Notes under the pieces: generated by a model
The model's input: only the letters and a program-made list of their open reading frames with translations
What the model was told of the DNA's origin: nothing
The model's database searches: none
Shown here: positions 23,691 through 37,600 of the stretch, in pieces
Layout: the number at the start of each line of letters is the position of its first letter
Position numbering within the stretch: the first letter of the stretch is position 1
Assembly: GCF_024586455.1 (NCBI RefSeq)
Contig: NC_065921.1
Span: 76,770,720-76,834,719 of the forward strand
Direction of reading: 5' to 3'
DNA length: 64,000 bases
Source of the DNA: Bactrocera neohumeralis
Taxonomy: Eukaryota > Arthropoda > Insecta > Diptera > Tephritidae
Translations under genes and position numbers: made by a program

Positions 23691-26098
23691 ATATAAAAAT
23701 TTTTCATATTAATAGCAGCATCTACCTGCATACAGATATTTTTTAACATTAATAGGAGTATCTATCTTATTCGCCCGAAAACATGCTGAATTTCTGTAAT
23801 TTTTTCTCAGTGCCTAGTTAAAATGATGAAATTTTGTTTTTTAAAGCTTTATAAATTTCGTTTGCGAACGAAGGCGCTTTTCAATACATTAGCGTCCGTA
23901 AATGAAATCAGAAACAGAAACGAAAAATATTTGCTTAATATGTAGACTTGTTCGCGTCCGTAGTACTAGAAACTGAGAAAAAATCTAAAAAAAAAAAACA
24001 TAAATTATGGCATTTTGAATAAAAAACCGATTTAGGAATATTTTTTAAATGAACGATTTTCAATACATTTCCCAAATTCTAATACCACGGATTACGCATC
24101 CCAGCGAAAATGTGAAACAAATTCCATGGCCATCGTTCAACTGTTGGTCGTTGTAAAAATGCTTGGAAATATGTGCTTTTGAGAAAAAACTGCAGAGCGC
24201 TAGACCAAGAAGGACCTGTGCGCGTGACACCGCGTTACCGACAAAAGAGTATTAAAGAAAAACAGGACGTGTGCAAAATATCAGATAAATATCTCATGAA
24301 CTGAAGATTTAGGCCGCGTATATACAGACAAATAGAGGGACTCGGAATCGACCCAGCTCATCACGCTGATGATTTATATACGTATTTTATAGGGTCTTCG
24401 ACCTTTTCTTCTGGTTATTACTAACTTCATGGCAAACTAATATACCCTGTTCTGGGTATAGAAATTGAAAATCGACAGCTCATGCGCCGTAAAGGAAAAA
24501 AAACTAAATTAATGTCTACATATTTTTGAACTAGAGAAGAGCTTGTTAAGCTACAAGGATCTGATCAGTAAAATTAAACAAATTTGGTCATAGATAGATG
24601 AAAAATAATTAAGGTTTTGTACAGCCAACTATGATCTATTGCAACCTCTCCGCGATGGCGGTGATGCGATCAGATGGATCCAAGAGCGTTGAGCCTGTTT
24701 CTACAAATTGCTGAGTAATTTAAAATCATCTGTTTTGGAGTTTCCGGTTCCATGTCGCAAAACCGGCAGTTTGCGTAAGAGACTATGCTCAGTGGAATTT
24801 GTAAAATAGGTCGTGCTGTATTTGACACATGATATTTCCATTGAATTCAAAATAATTAAACAAATAATATGAAATTGATTTCTGTCAACGCTTTTTAAAC
24901 GCGCCGGAGAAACGCTTGCCACTTATATAAATTCCAAATAAATATATGTATATTCATATACATATTTATGTACCATACATATGTATTATTATCCTGTGCG
25001 ACAGGCATATTGCCTTCCAATGCACCGATTTATCTACGCGCGACGAAGGCAGCAAACGCCTCGAATGACGTAAAAGAACTTACGCACAACGGTGAGCATA
25101 AAATAGTAGCATTGAATTAACTATGAGACTGTCGATCCCAAATCAATGTCAACTTACATACAAGTACATGCTTATACATAATACATGTCAGTGTATGTGT
25201 GCATGTGTCCACATATATTAAGTCAAGTTTGTTTTCCTTTTTGGCAAATGTGACAGAAAAGGGCAAATGGCAGGCAGAGTTGAATTTTTATTGACTAAGC
25301 GGCATTGAGCTGATTTTTTTTGTGTTTGAGAATTTACTTTCCGACAATTTAAATGCGTTTTGATACTTGTTACTTTGCGGAAATTAAAAAAAATTGATAC
25401 AAAATTTTTGAAGTAAATTTTGCTTAAATATAACAATGAGAAGGCAGTAACTATTTTTAAGGGGTATTAAAAACGGCGGAAGGAAATCTACCTCGTTAGT
25501 ATTTCCAGTGCAATTTGAAGTCCACATGATTCCTGACTGTCCTTGAAACTTGTCGATAGAAAACTGTTAGAAGATTTTTCGTTAATTAAATTTGGTGGGA
25601 TCAATCTAAAGCATTCTTGATTAACAGAAAGAATTATTCATCTATTCTCGAGCCTTTGCAGAACTGTGTTTTTGTTTTTTTTTTGATTTCGGCTCGACTT
25701 TTTCCCTCCATTCCGATAAGTTGTTTGCATGTCAAACACATATCTCATCGGCAGTTTTAATGCTCTTCACGAATTTTGGACCGGAATTCGCATATTCAAG
25801 CGTCCAAAGAGACCTGTTTACGGTACCCTTTTTAAAAAAAATCATCTTTATCGAGAGAAGTCGAGCCGAATCATTCGAATGGACTTGAGAGAGATGTCGA
25901 GCTTTCTTGGCATCTTGTGATGGGTTCAAAGCGCTTTGTCGATTTCTAAGGATCTTGGGCGGACCTTCGTTCTGAGCTACCCAAGTGGCCCAGTGAAGTC
26001 TCTATTAGGATCGACCACATAATCAACCTGCTTCATCGAAGCAACACATATTTGGTTAATTTCGACATCGTATTCTCACAAAACTTTCCCAAACTCGG
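23691..26098. other. Intergenic, no gene seen; repeat end at about 24.33-24.47 kb
   Basis: Sequence at 24330-24470 (GGGACTCGGAATCGACCCAG, then ATAGGGTCTTCGACC and AATATACCCTGTTCTGGGTA) looks like one end of a dispersed fly repeat. The remainder has short open frames (for example 24922-24701 and 25920-25729) without domains. Confidence 0.45.
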
Positions 26099-26340
26099 GA
26101 TATTTTCAGTTTAAGATCAGACAAGATTAGATTTTTGGGTGATTTCTTTATTATTATCATTAAGCAATGTCTCTCTTTCATTGTCACGGAAGGTCAGAGC
26201 ACGCTTTTATGCAAATCGAGGACATCATGCTTTCTTTCATTCTCACGGAAGGCCAGTGCACTCTTTTATGTAAGTCTGGGTTATCGTATTCTCTCTCATC
26301 CAATCGGATATTTTCAGTTTAAGATCAGAGAAGATTGAAG
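26099..26340 (+). repeat. Local direct duplications
   Basis: GGATATTTTCAGTTTAAGAT occurs at about 26099 and 26305. Between them TCTTTCATTSTCACGGAAGG occurs twice, about 60 bp apart (near 26174 and 26233), each followed by a diverged CTTTTATG segment. This is a partly decayed nested tandem duplication. Confidence 0.65.
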
Positions 26341-26496
26341 TTTTTTGCTGTAACTCTAATCCATTCTCTTTGAAAGTAAATCGTTGAATCCTGACAGATA
26401 AATAAGTCTCTCTGGTGTAGCATGTCAGCCACACTCTCTTAGTTGCAATATTAAAACCAAGCATTATAGAGATATTCTCAGACACATATTATTAAA

Positions 26497-26643
26497 TGTG
26501 ACCTGGTCGACGAAAAGGGGGCTAACGTGCGAAAACTAGTTTTCTGGGAAAAACTGTTAAAAATAATCGTCAGTTTCTCGTTATCTCATTAATTGTTCTC
26601 CTTTTTTTGACACCTAAGCCCCCTTTTCGTAGACCAGGTCACA
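26497..26643 (+). mobile_element. 147-bp MITE, copy 1
   Basis: Perfect-looking terminal inverted repeats of about 27 bp: the left starts TGTGACCTGGTCGACGAAAA, and the right, reverse-complemented, starts TGTGACCTGGTCTACGAAAA. One mismatch in the first 20. The internal 90 bp is non-coding. A second copy lies in reverse orientation at 41809-41951. Superfamily not assignable; no clear target duplication. Confidence 0.85.
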
Positions 26644-26710
26644 TATATAAAAAAATTATAAAAAATCTTTAAAAAAATCTTATAAAAATTAAATTATATA
26701 TAATAAAATT

Positions 26711-28649
26711 TTCTCTCTCTTCTCTCTCTCTTTTTGCAGTTAATTACGCGCATTTTATACATAACATGTTCCTCCACATACAAGTATTTGGAAAACGACA
26801 ACTTGATTTTTGAAAGTCGAACAAAATGGATAAACGCTCAAACGTAGCAAGAACATATTTAAGCAGTTGATAAAGAAACGAAAAACATAAATTTACGCAC
26901 TTACTAGTAATTTTCAAACAGAAAAATTATAAGCAAACTAAAATTCGACAAACTAAAAGAACGAGTAGGAAATTATGCTTGAAAAAGAATACAAAAATCG
27001 ATGAAAGCAAACAAGAATTATTCTTATTATAATAAAACTAAAAGTAATTGCTAATCTCTCTTTCTCTCCCTATATAAATACTATATATACATATATAAAC
27101 GATTCTAGCCGTTCTACGCTTGTCTTCACTATAGTAAAATATTGAAAACTTTAATAAAGCAGCGAAAGTAAAGCAAGTAAATACTACAAGAAGCAAACAC
27201 CAACTTATAGCAATTAAAAAATATATAAAAATATTTAGTAGTAGTCCAACAAATTCAGGGAGCGCCATAAATTGCATAGATAAAATTGCTTTAAATTAGC
27301 TACGCTGGCACTGGTATCTTCCGTACGCTTCCAACGCCGCCGTAGAAGAAGTAAATAGCAAAAAAAAATTATATAAAAATATTATATAAAGAAGAAGGTT
27401 TGTTAGTCTCCAATTAAACAAAAAAATATTATAAATAAAATATATGTATATATTGGTATGCCGAGCAGTTGACCAACGCCGCGCCAATTAAGCGAAACAA
27501 AACACCTTAAAATAATTTCAAGCAAATATATGTGAGAAATATTTCTAATTAGACGCTGAGCAATATAATTTAGTTCTTTAAACCAAACAAGCTTTTCGTA
27601 AATCGTGCGGAGCAAAGCAATTAAGCAATTGAGTAAACAATTAAAGCATTAACTAAGCAAACGAGGAGTAAAAAAATAAACAAAACTAAAAAAATAATAA
27701 AAATTAAAAAATAATAATAAAAGTTAAAAAAATAATAAAAACCACAAAATAAATTAATAAAAATTAAAAAATAATAATAATAAAAATTATAAAAAATTAA
27801 TAAAAATTAAAAAAAAAATTAATAAAAATTAAAAAAAATTAATAAAAATTAAAAACAAAATTATAAAAATTTCAAAAAAAAATATTAATAATAAAATCAC
27901 ATAAAATAAACAAACTAAAAAAGAAGAAGAGTATAAAACGCGCACATTCGAAAACATTACTGCTTCCTAATTTAGTAAGAGTGAACCGAAAACCGATTGC
28001 AATTATTTAAAAAAGGCATCTAGTAAATATAGCAAATCATCAAGCATACTATAAACCCAAAGTCCTTCTAATAACAACTTGTTTATTGCAGCCAGAAAAC
28101 ACTTAGAAAAGCAACTTAAAAAAAGTACGCAAACAAAAACTCACAAAAAAAACTCCGCAAAAAAAAAAATTCCGCAATAAAAATTCTACACACGCGTGTG
28201 AAATTTCCACTTTGCATTCAAACCTACCTACTTACAATCCACGTCTACCGTCAGCTCCAGCACGCGCCGTACCACCAAAACGGAAAGTGTACAGCAGAAG
28301 AAAATTCATCGAAAACCACAAGCAACTAACTGTAATTTAAATAATTAATTGCAAAATAACAGTAAATAGTGTCAGTCAAACGAACAACCAACCACAAGCC
28401 ATTCCATTGTAAACTACGCAATTTCTAGTTCTAACCTAACTATCTAACAATTAAACGCAATTTGATAAAATCAAAGTAAACTCTACCCAACTACTTACAA
28501 TATACTATATATCTTTACATACATATATAGAAATACTACTTACCCTATATACTATACATACCATACGAGTTAAAAAGCAAATAAATTAGAAAAAAAAATA
28601 ATAAAAAATAAAAAGTAGAAAATAAACTACAAAATCCAACAAACACAAA
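26711..28649 (+). promoter_or_regulatory. Predicted 5'-UTR exon of the acyl-CoA reductase gene (acceptor at 26739)
   Basis: A long polypyrimidine tract (TTCTCTCTCTTCTCTCTCTC at about 26710) ends in TTTTTGCAG at 26739, which is a strong splice acceptor. The sequence from 26740 to the start codon at 28650 is A-rich on the + strand, has the look of a fly leader, and shows no other convincing donor. If correct, the leader exon contributes about 1.9 kb of 5' UTR with several upstream ATGs (for example near 26766 and 26826), and the promoter is upstream of 26.7 kb. This is inference from the splice signal only; transcription could instead start inside this stretch. Confidence 0.45.
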
Positions 28650-31600
28650 ATGGAGGGTTCAAATAGTCCACGTGATATGCTGCTGCTCAATGGGCATGCC
28701 GAAGGTGCCGCGCATCACTTGGGCCTAACAAATGGCGGCGCTAGCGGCAGTAACAGTTTGCCAGCTGGCAATGTGAAAACCGATCACTTTAACGGTGATG
28801 ATCTGTCGTCGAGCAGTTTTATGTCCATTCCACAATTCTATGCGGGACGTAGTGTATTCATAACCGGAGGCACTGGATTTATGGGAAAGGTGAGTGCAAG
28901 AAATTATTTTTATAATGAAAGCTTGCATTATGAAAGCATTATTTTAAAAGCTTGTGTTGAAATATGAAAGCAAAAATTGTAATAAAAATACGAAAGAAAA
29001 AATAAATATAAATCATAAAAAAAGTATCATATATAAATTATAAAAAATAAAAAACAATTACATACAGGAAAAGTATTGAGTGAAAGCTTCAAAATGTAGA
29101 ATATAAAAGCTTTCGTCATATTATATAAGCACAAATTGAAAATTATAATAAAAATTATGAAAAAAAGCATACATATTAATTATAAAATAACAAAGTAATA
29201 ATAAAATAAAAAAAATATAATACTTACAGATAGAAAAAGTGTTGACATGAAAGCTTCAAATTGTAGAATGTGAAGGGTGATCCCTACCTTTTCAAAGAAA
29301 AGACACAGAAACTTCAAACTTAATATTGAATGATAATATCTAACATTCAAAAGAACATTCCCTGACATTTATTTTTTGAAGATTATCTCTTTCAAATATT
29401 GGCCGCGGCTACGTCTGAGATAGTTAATCCGTTGAGTCCAATTTTCGATGACTCGTTGGAGCATTTCGACTGGTAACTGGCGAATGACACGCATGATATT
29501 TTGCTTTAAGGCCTGAATCGAAGCGGGATTGTCCGCATAGACTTTAAACTTTACATATCCTCACAGGAAAAAGTCTAACGGTGTGATATCACACAATCCT
29601 GGTGACCAATCGACCGCTCCAAAAAGTGAAATTAATGCGATGTGAGAAGTGGCGACGTTATGTTGAAACCAAAAAGGTCGCCGAGATCACGAGCTTCAAT
29701 TTCAGTCATCAAATAAGCGGTTATCATGGCGTGTCTTCTGTTCCATTATAGTGGTTTTTGATCAATGCATGGTTCAAATTGATCATTTGTTTTCTGTAGT
29801 GATTAGTATAAACAGTTTCACACCAGGTTTTAGAAGCTCGCACAGAGCATTGCCTTCTTCCCGAATCGGTCTGTTTCTGCAGTCGTTGTTGATGCTTGTC
29901 TCGGAATAACTCATGATTTTCTCTGTTTAGGATTCTTAAAATAAATCAATTTTTCGTTGCCAGTGACAATTCGATGCAAAATTATTTTTCTTTCGTGCCT
30001 TTGAAGCAAAATTTTACAGGTGTTTTTTTGGTTTCCCATTTGGATTTCATTGAATTCATGTGGCACCCATTTTCCACACTTTTGGATCTTTCCTAAAAGC
30101 TTTCGAATGATCTGAAATTCTTTGCTGTGCAACATTTATCATGGCTGCCATTTGCTATTGACTCAAAGTACCATTCCCATCCAATATTGCATCTTCAAGC
30201 TTTTTTGGTGGTCTTCCACGTTTTTTATTTCTCACATCAAAATCATTATCGCTGAACAGTTGAATCATGTCTTTTGCATGTTGCTTCTGATAGAACATGA
30301 TCACCATATGCCTCGACAAGCATACATTGCGACTCTGCAGCACTTTTCTTCAAATGATTGACTTCTTTTACAAATGAGTTACTTAAGTATGTTCTAGGTG
30401 GCGGTTTCGGTTAAGGGAGCCTCGCCAACCTTATGCAAATAATATTAAATGACATGAATCAATGAGCCGTATTGTGCGGACTAAACTTAACCGCTTGCAA
30501 GACAAAGCACTTTACATCTGCTGTTTGATGGTATAGCCCAAATGAAAACTAACACCTCATGTAACTCATTGCCTCATACGCGGTAAGGCCTATGGAAAGC
30601 GTTCAAAAGAGCAGCTAGTATTTGCATTAGTGGAGATCTTGGAACAACGACAAGTCAGGCTTTAAACGTGATTTCATTTATTGCCCACAGACTATCCACA
30701 GAAGTCTGCCCACATACTTGAGCTGCCATTGAAGTCAGTCCTTAATTTGACTCCTCTTATGCATTAGTCGTCTGTAAAAAGTCTGTAAAATATACTCAGT
30801 AAGTCCCCGTTTTTACCCAATTCTACCGATTTTCGAAATCATGTAGTATTAAATTTAAATTCGGTCCCTAACATTGCCTTCCCTTCCAGAGAGGAGTGGG
30901 GATAAAATTTAAGATTACAAGACACAGAGTCCAACTAGTGGGAGGTGGGATCTTTTCAGCAAAATTATATACCAGAGGCTTTCCCCTACCAAGGCACTGT
31001 AGTATCTTCGAAGCGAAGAACACAACAATTAAAGAAAGCTTTCTTGTTCTAACAATGCGTTTTCTCACAACAGAAAATATATTTATATACTATATTTAGA
31101 CATATGGCCTATAGGCTTTGAAATCACTGAAGGCGCTTAGGGTTTCATTAAAAATAGTGAAAAAATGCCTTGACCCTTTAGTATATTTAACTATTAAATA
31201 TCTATTATATTCACGATAAATCTGCAAAGAGTGTCAGGACATAGTGATATTCCTGGCAACTTTGAAGCCATAATAGGCCCCACACTAAAACTGGGAAGAG
31301 AGAATTCATATACCTCTGGCTACTTTTTGTCATTTAAGCGACAGATTTGTTATAAATATAGTTAAGTATAGGTGGAGTCAATACCTACTTGCCAAAAAAG
31401 TAGACAAACGTGGTACGAACGGAATATGGGCCGTAAATGCCGACTGTTAACATTCAAAAGGAATGACATAAGAACTTTAGCAGAAATGCTAATAAGTCAT
31501 TGTCTAATTGACAGACATGACAGCATACTGGGAACATCATACATTGACTATTGTAGAAGCTGAGAGAAGAGAAGGTAGAAGAAGAAAAGAAACATCATAG

Positions 31601-34600
31601 TGACTAAAAAGAAGAGGAGACTATATAGTAGGACAACTTCTATGCGAATGCAAATCTCTGTATAGGAAAATAATTGCCACTATTCTTCGATGGATTCTTG
31701 ACAATGTTTCGGAGGTTGCACAGAAAAAACTTTTTGTATTGAAGAACTGCTTCAGAAACACGGGGTGGTTCAGAGAGCACATAATAGAGTGAGGGGATTT
31801 TACTGCCGTTGGCTTCACTGTAGACCTCCTGAAGGCCTGTCCGCTCTACCTACCTACCTACTCACATATAAATATGTATAACAAAACAAGTTCTTAAAAA
31901 AGTAGCGAATAACTTCTGCTCGAGCGCTTTCTTTTACTCGTGTCAACCCCTTTTCTGCTCGCTATTTTCATGCATCTCGCTCTTACATAATAAACCTGCT
32001 AAATTATCCTACTTGAAATAGTTTCAAACCCCCCAACAATTTTTCAAAGCTTGGTAATTACGAAATTCTTGACACAAAAGTGTACTTCAAATTACAATAC
32101 AACAAAACAGACACACACGCACGCACTTGTATTAGTTGGCATGTTGCAACATTTGTTTTCATTTATTTATTCATTTGTTCATTCATTCATTCATTCATCC
32201 GCCCATTGTTAGCTGTTTGTTTACATTAATTCGGGGTTTGTATTGTTGCCCGCTTCAAGGGGCATCACGCGGGCTCGGGCTCATCACGAAAATCTGTTGG
32301 TACATTTGCGAAATAAAAACGAGAAAAATATTACTAAAAGTTGGAGATAATGATAAATGACACTGAGACATTTGTTGCGCATTTCTTGCTGGAATTTCGG
32401 TTTTTTTTTCCTCCACTGTCACGAGACAGCGTGTGTTTGTTGTAAATTTTCTTGCTGCATTAAAATTCCTATTCTACTTTTAATTCGTGGACAAAGGCCC
32501 ATGACGTTATTGTGTATTCATTTCTTTTTTTCCCTCAAATTTAGGGCGCATAAAAGTGCGTGTGGCATGAATTAATTTGGTGAGTGGATCAAAATGCTTG
32601 TAGTATGACATTTTCGAGAATTACATAAAATGAGATGATTTTTTCTGAGGAAAATATAAATAGCCTCGTATTATGTAATAATTATTCAGATTAGGTATAG
32701 CGAAAAGTTTTGAAATTTGAAAAGATCCGCTGTCTCTTAAATCGCGTAACTAAAGGTATGACAATGTCGTCGTATATCTCGTACAGCTCATCGTTCCTTT
32801 GCCGTTCTCAATGCGCAAGGATCAGAAATCACCCGCAGTCCCTCGAAAACTCGTAACACCTATTCATCAGATGTTGTCATCGTCCATGCCTCTGTTAATC
32901 TGTTAATACTGATTCCAAGATAGACGAAAGTACAAACAGCTCGGAGAGGCCCTTTCCGATCCCGAGATAGCTTTTAGTATTACTCAATGTCAGTTAACAC
33001 AGTCGTATTAGTTTTGCGGTGATGCTTAATGGGTTTGCAGTGATCGTCATCAAAAGTCTCTCATCCAAGGCTGTTGTTTTCTTTTCAATGGGGGTGTTTT
33101 TACGTGGCACATACCAAACTCACTTTTCAAATGGATGTCTTTTGGCTACCCACAGGATACTTGGTCTAAAACCGGTAGTCGTGAGCTGCTTGATCCATAT
33201 GTAAAAGAATCGTTTCTGCCCGCGCCCCAAGTGAATGGCGCCCAGAGAACTTTTCTCGTGGACTTCTATACATAACACCATCCTCCTTTGCCATTTTATG
33301 GTCGCAATAATCATTCACCTGTGCTAGCCATTGCTCGAATTGTTGAAAATTTCGAGCGTACATTTTCTGTACCTAATGTTTAAATGCCAATAAGACAAAG
33401 AACCGCTCGAATAAAGAAAATATTGCTACCAATCAGGCAAGTGTGCCCGAAGACCGCAATTTGTCGATTCCAAGACGTTCTCAAGAATTGGAATTGTCTC
33501 AAACCACAAACTGGCAGATTTTGAGAAAGAACTTTGACCTCTCACTCAAGTTCTAAAGCCATTAATCACCCTAAACGTCGTATATTTCCTGCTTTTGCCT
33601 TGAAACAACTCGAAAACGATAATGACATTTTAAGAAAATCATCTTCTTCAATGAGGCTCACTTTTAGCTGACTGATACAGTACATAAAGGAAACTGTCGA
33701 TCCTGGTGCGAAGAATATTCTCAAAGTATTCATGAACAACCATTTCATTCACCTAAATTGACAGTGTGATATGGTTTTTGGTCTGATGGAATCATCGGTC
33801 CGTATTTGTTTTGGTACAGATCGATGATAACCAACTTTTTTTGGCCGTAACTGGAAGAAATTGATCTTGACAATATCTGGTTCCAATAAGACGGATGTAG
33901 CCACACGGCAAGTTCCAGAGTTTGGAGATTCGATTATTTCCAGAAGTTGTGATATCTAATGGCCTCCAAGAAGTTGTGATTTAACACGATTAGACTACTT
34001 CTTGTGGGGCTATTTGAAGTCAACACGCAGTAAAGAAAATATAGCAGCCGAAGCTGATAATGTACAAAAATACCGCGAAGAGTCGATTCGGCGTCATGCG
34101 CAGTAATGGAACGACTTGGGTCGAGATCTAAAATTGAAAGCATACAAAATAGAGCTTGTGCAAGAAATGAAGACGCTCAATCTTTCCAAGCAACATCGCT
34201 TCCTTCTATAGGCTCTTGAAAAGTATCAAAACGATCCACGTTTTCAGCGATGAGGCTTATTTCTGGCTCAATGGGTATGTAAACAAGCAAAATTACCGCA
34301 TTTGGAACAAAGAGCAACCAGAAGAGATTCAAGGGGTGATTTGTGGGCCGCTGCAGTCATCGGTATATATTTCTTCAAAAATCACTCCGGTGAGAACGTA
34401 CGCGTCAATGGCGACCTCTCCGTTATCACGTTTATTTATTAGAACTTTCAAAATTTAAGAGCCCAGGTTGAGACAATAGTCAAGCGTTATATACAAATCT
34501 TTCAAAACCTTGGCGAATTTTTCGTACTCCACAACTTAAAAAACTCAAAACTCATACAAAGTCTTGACAAAACTAAATCTTTTACAACATCCATGAATAT

Positions 34601-37600
34601 GCACTAAACATTAACCGTTATAAAAACTTGCACACCTACACCTGTAAAAGTGCTGCCACCTTACGGATGCGGATGCGGATATGAATATGCGGATGCGATG
34701 CGCCCACGAGCAGGATATCTTTATTTACTCAACACATAAGCAATTGAGTGCGGCGACATGTAATGCGAGTAGCCACGTGGTTTGAGGGGCGGGAGCACTT
34801 AGTTAACTACACTCATAAAAAAATTACAGTTATGCCCTAGTGCATGAGTAGATACAGCGTGATAGAGCTTGTACCAGGTTAGTGTGCTTCAACGTGAGTG
34901 TGACCATAAAAGTAATGAGCGCCATAAAAAACAGAAGGCGACGCAAACAAAGAGGACACAACAAGCGAGTAAGTGAGCTATAGTAAACGTAAAAAAATTA
35001 GGATAACATGGTAGAATGGCATGGAAGAGAACCATACCAATTATGCCACGACTGCGGAACAATGTTTGTGTGCTTGCGTGTACGTTAATTCGGGCGCATA
35101 AAAGTCGTATGATTATATCTGTGAATATGTAGCGCAAATTTCTACCCAGCGAGCATTCTTTTACAGGGCAAAAAATTAGAGAGAGACCGAAATGTGTGAG
35201 TGCGAAGAGCTTGACAAGCTGGCCGACAGGGGTAGTGCTCGAAAATTCGGTTTTAAGACCGGAGCATACTCTTGTGGAAACCACAGAGGTGATCAAATGA
35301 GAGATGCCCAGAACATACTGAAATTATGAAGGGAACACTTCGCCAGTCTGCTGCATGGAAGTGAAAGCATAACACCAGGGGATGAAACCCGTCTCTCAAT
35401 CGGTGACGATGGAGCAGACGTTCCATTGCCCGACCATGAAGAAGTTCGAATAGCAATTACCCGTCTGAAGAACAACAAAGGGACGGGGGCTGGAGGATTT
35501 CCGGCCGAGCTATTCAAATGCGGTGGCGAAGAACTGATAAGAGACGAAAGCATGCCCAACGATTGGAACTTAAGTGCGTTCTGCCCAATCCAAAAAAAAG
35601 GGAGACCCCACAGTCCTCCTCAACTATCGTGGGGAAAAGCCTCTTTAACATCGCATATAAGGTTCCACCGAGCGTATTGCGTGAAAGATTAAAGCCCACT
35701 GCCAACAAAGTGATTGGATCTGCTTAATGTGATTTAAGGCCTGGGAAATACGCCAAATATTGAAAAGAACCCGTGAAAACAGGATCAAAACACACCACTT
35801 CTTCGTCGATTTGTAAGCCGCTTTTGACAGCACGAAAAGGACCTGTCTTTATATCGCTGTGCCTGAATTTGGTATCTCCACAAAACTAATACGGCTGTGT
35901 AAGCTGCCGTTGAGAAATACCAAAAGCTTAGTCGAAATCGGGAAGAACCTCTCCGAGCCGTTCGATATCAAACGAGGTTTCAGACAAAGTGACTTACTCT
36001 AGTTCGAAGCAAATAGGTCTAGTAGTGAACGAGGACAAGACTAGATATCTTCTGTCATCAAACAAATAGTCGTCACACTCGCGACTTGACTCCCACTTCA
36101 CTGTTGACAGTCATAACGTCGAAGTCATAGATGATTTCGTCTATCTTAGAACCAGTATTAACACCAATAACAATGCCAGCCTCGACGTTCAACGCAGAGT
36201 AACTCGTGTCAACAGCTGATACTTTAGACTGAGTAGACAATTGAGAAGTAAAGTCCTCTCTCGACGTAAGAAGACCACATTCTACAAGTCCCTCATCATT
36301 CCCGTCCTGCTATAGGGTGCAGAGGCATGAACGATGAATATAGCTCATGAGTCGACGTTACGAATTTTCGAGAGAAATGTTCTGCGGAAGATTTATGGTC
36401 TTTTACGGATTGGCAACGGCGAATATCGCAGTCGATGGAACAACAAGTTGTACGAAATATTCGAAGACATTGACATAGTCCAGCTCTGAGCGTATTCGAC
36501 GCAGTACCCCGGGGGAATCAAAGGAAAAGCAAGACCTCTACTCCAGTGTTGCGTTTTCCACCTACTGAAGATTAGGGCTAACTTAAAATCGTATAGATTT
36601 ATATCTAGTAGCGCCATCTATGTGTCAGGCCGCGTACTTTTGACCTGTTATATGATTAGAGAAGATGATATGTGAGCATTATTGTCTATATATACATACA
36701 AATATACATATATATATAACTAGGTATATCATATACCCAAACACACGTACTATCCCAGCGCCAATCACGATTGCATGAGCATGGTCTGGATGATTGGGTG
36801 ATTGGTTGAAGCGCGTGGAAGATGCCGCTAATGGGCGGTCGATAAACAGCGCGACAACGGTGACAAGTGTTGAAAATGCGATAAATAATCACAAGCAGCT
36901 TTTTAGTAAGAACAAAGAACTAATGAATAATTACTACCGATCTTTAGCTGCTTGTTGGCAGAAGAGTTATTTATTGACGGCATGCATGGGTGGCAACTTA
37001 ATGGGCGGTTTGCGTACGCTATTCGAAGTTTACTTTAATCCTTTCAAAAGCGATTAGTGGTTTGCTGATGTCGTTTGAAGTCGATTTTTGGTATGGTTTT
37101 TGTTTTTATTTTTTTTTTTTTGTTATCGACGTAACAATTACTCAGCTCATTACACTAACGTATGGAGTTTGAGTTGATAAACGGGTAAAGTGCGGTGAGT
37201 AGAGCAGTTCCAATTGGAAATAGTAGCAAAAAAAGCAAGTGAGTTGTGAATGGCAGCGGGTGGCGGAAAGCCAGTGATGTTTTTATGCACACATGCAATT
37301 GCTTAGTTTCATTAGCGCACGCTTAGTATATTTTTAGGCGTTAGCTCATTGTGGCGCGCTTATATGTGGCATATTACATATATACAGTTATGTAGTTGTT
37401 ATTATTGTTGTATATATTACATATATACAGTTAGCTAGTTGTTGTTATTGTTGCTGCACTGTTATATTAAACATACGGTAATTGCTTTTAATTGCGCTGT
37501 TTGCTATTGTTGTAGTCGCCATGCTGGATTTGTTTATTTCGCAGTTCTTTTTTTTTTTTGTTTTTGTATTTTTCGTTTTTTTCTTACTTTCTTTTCATTG

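Noticed and set aside
33120..33363. Overlapping - strand frames ending ...MDQAAHDYRF
   Set aside because: They translate the presumed non-coding 5' block of the LINE family shared with 2.3 and 8.8 kb.
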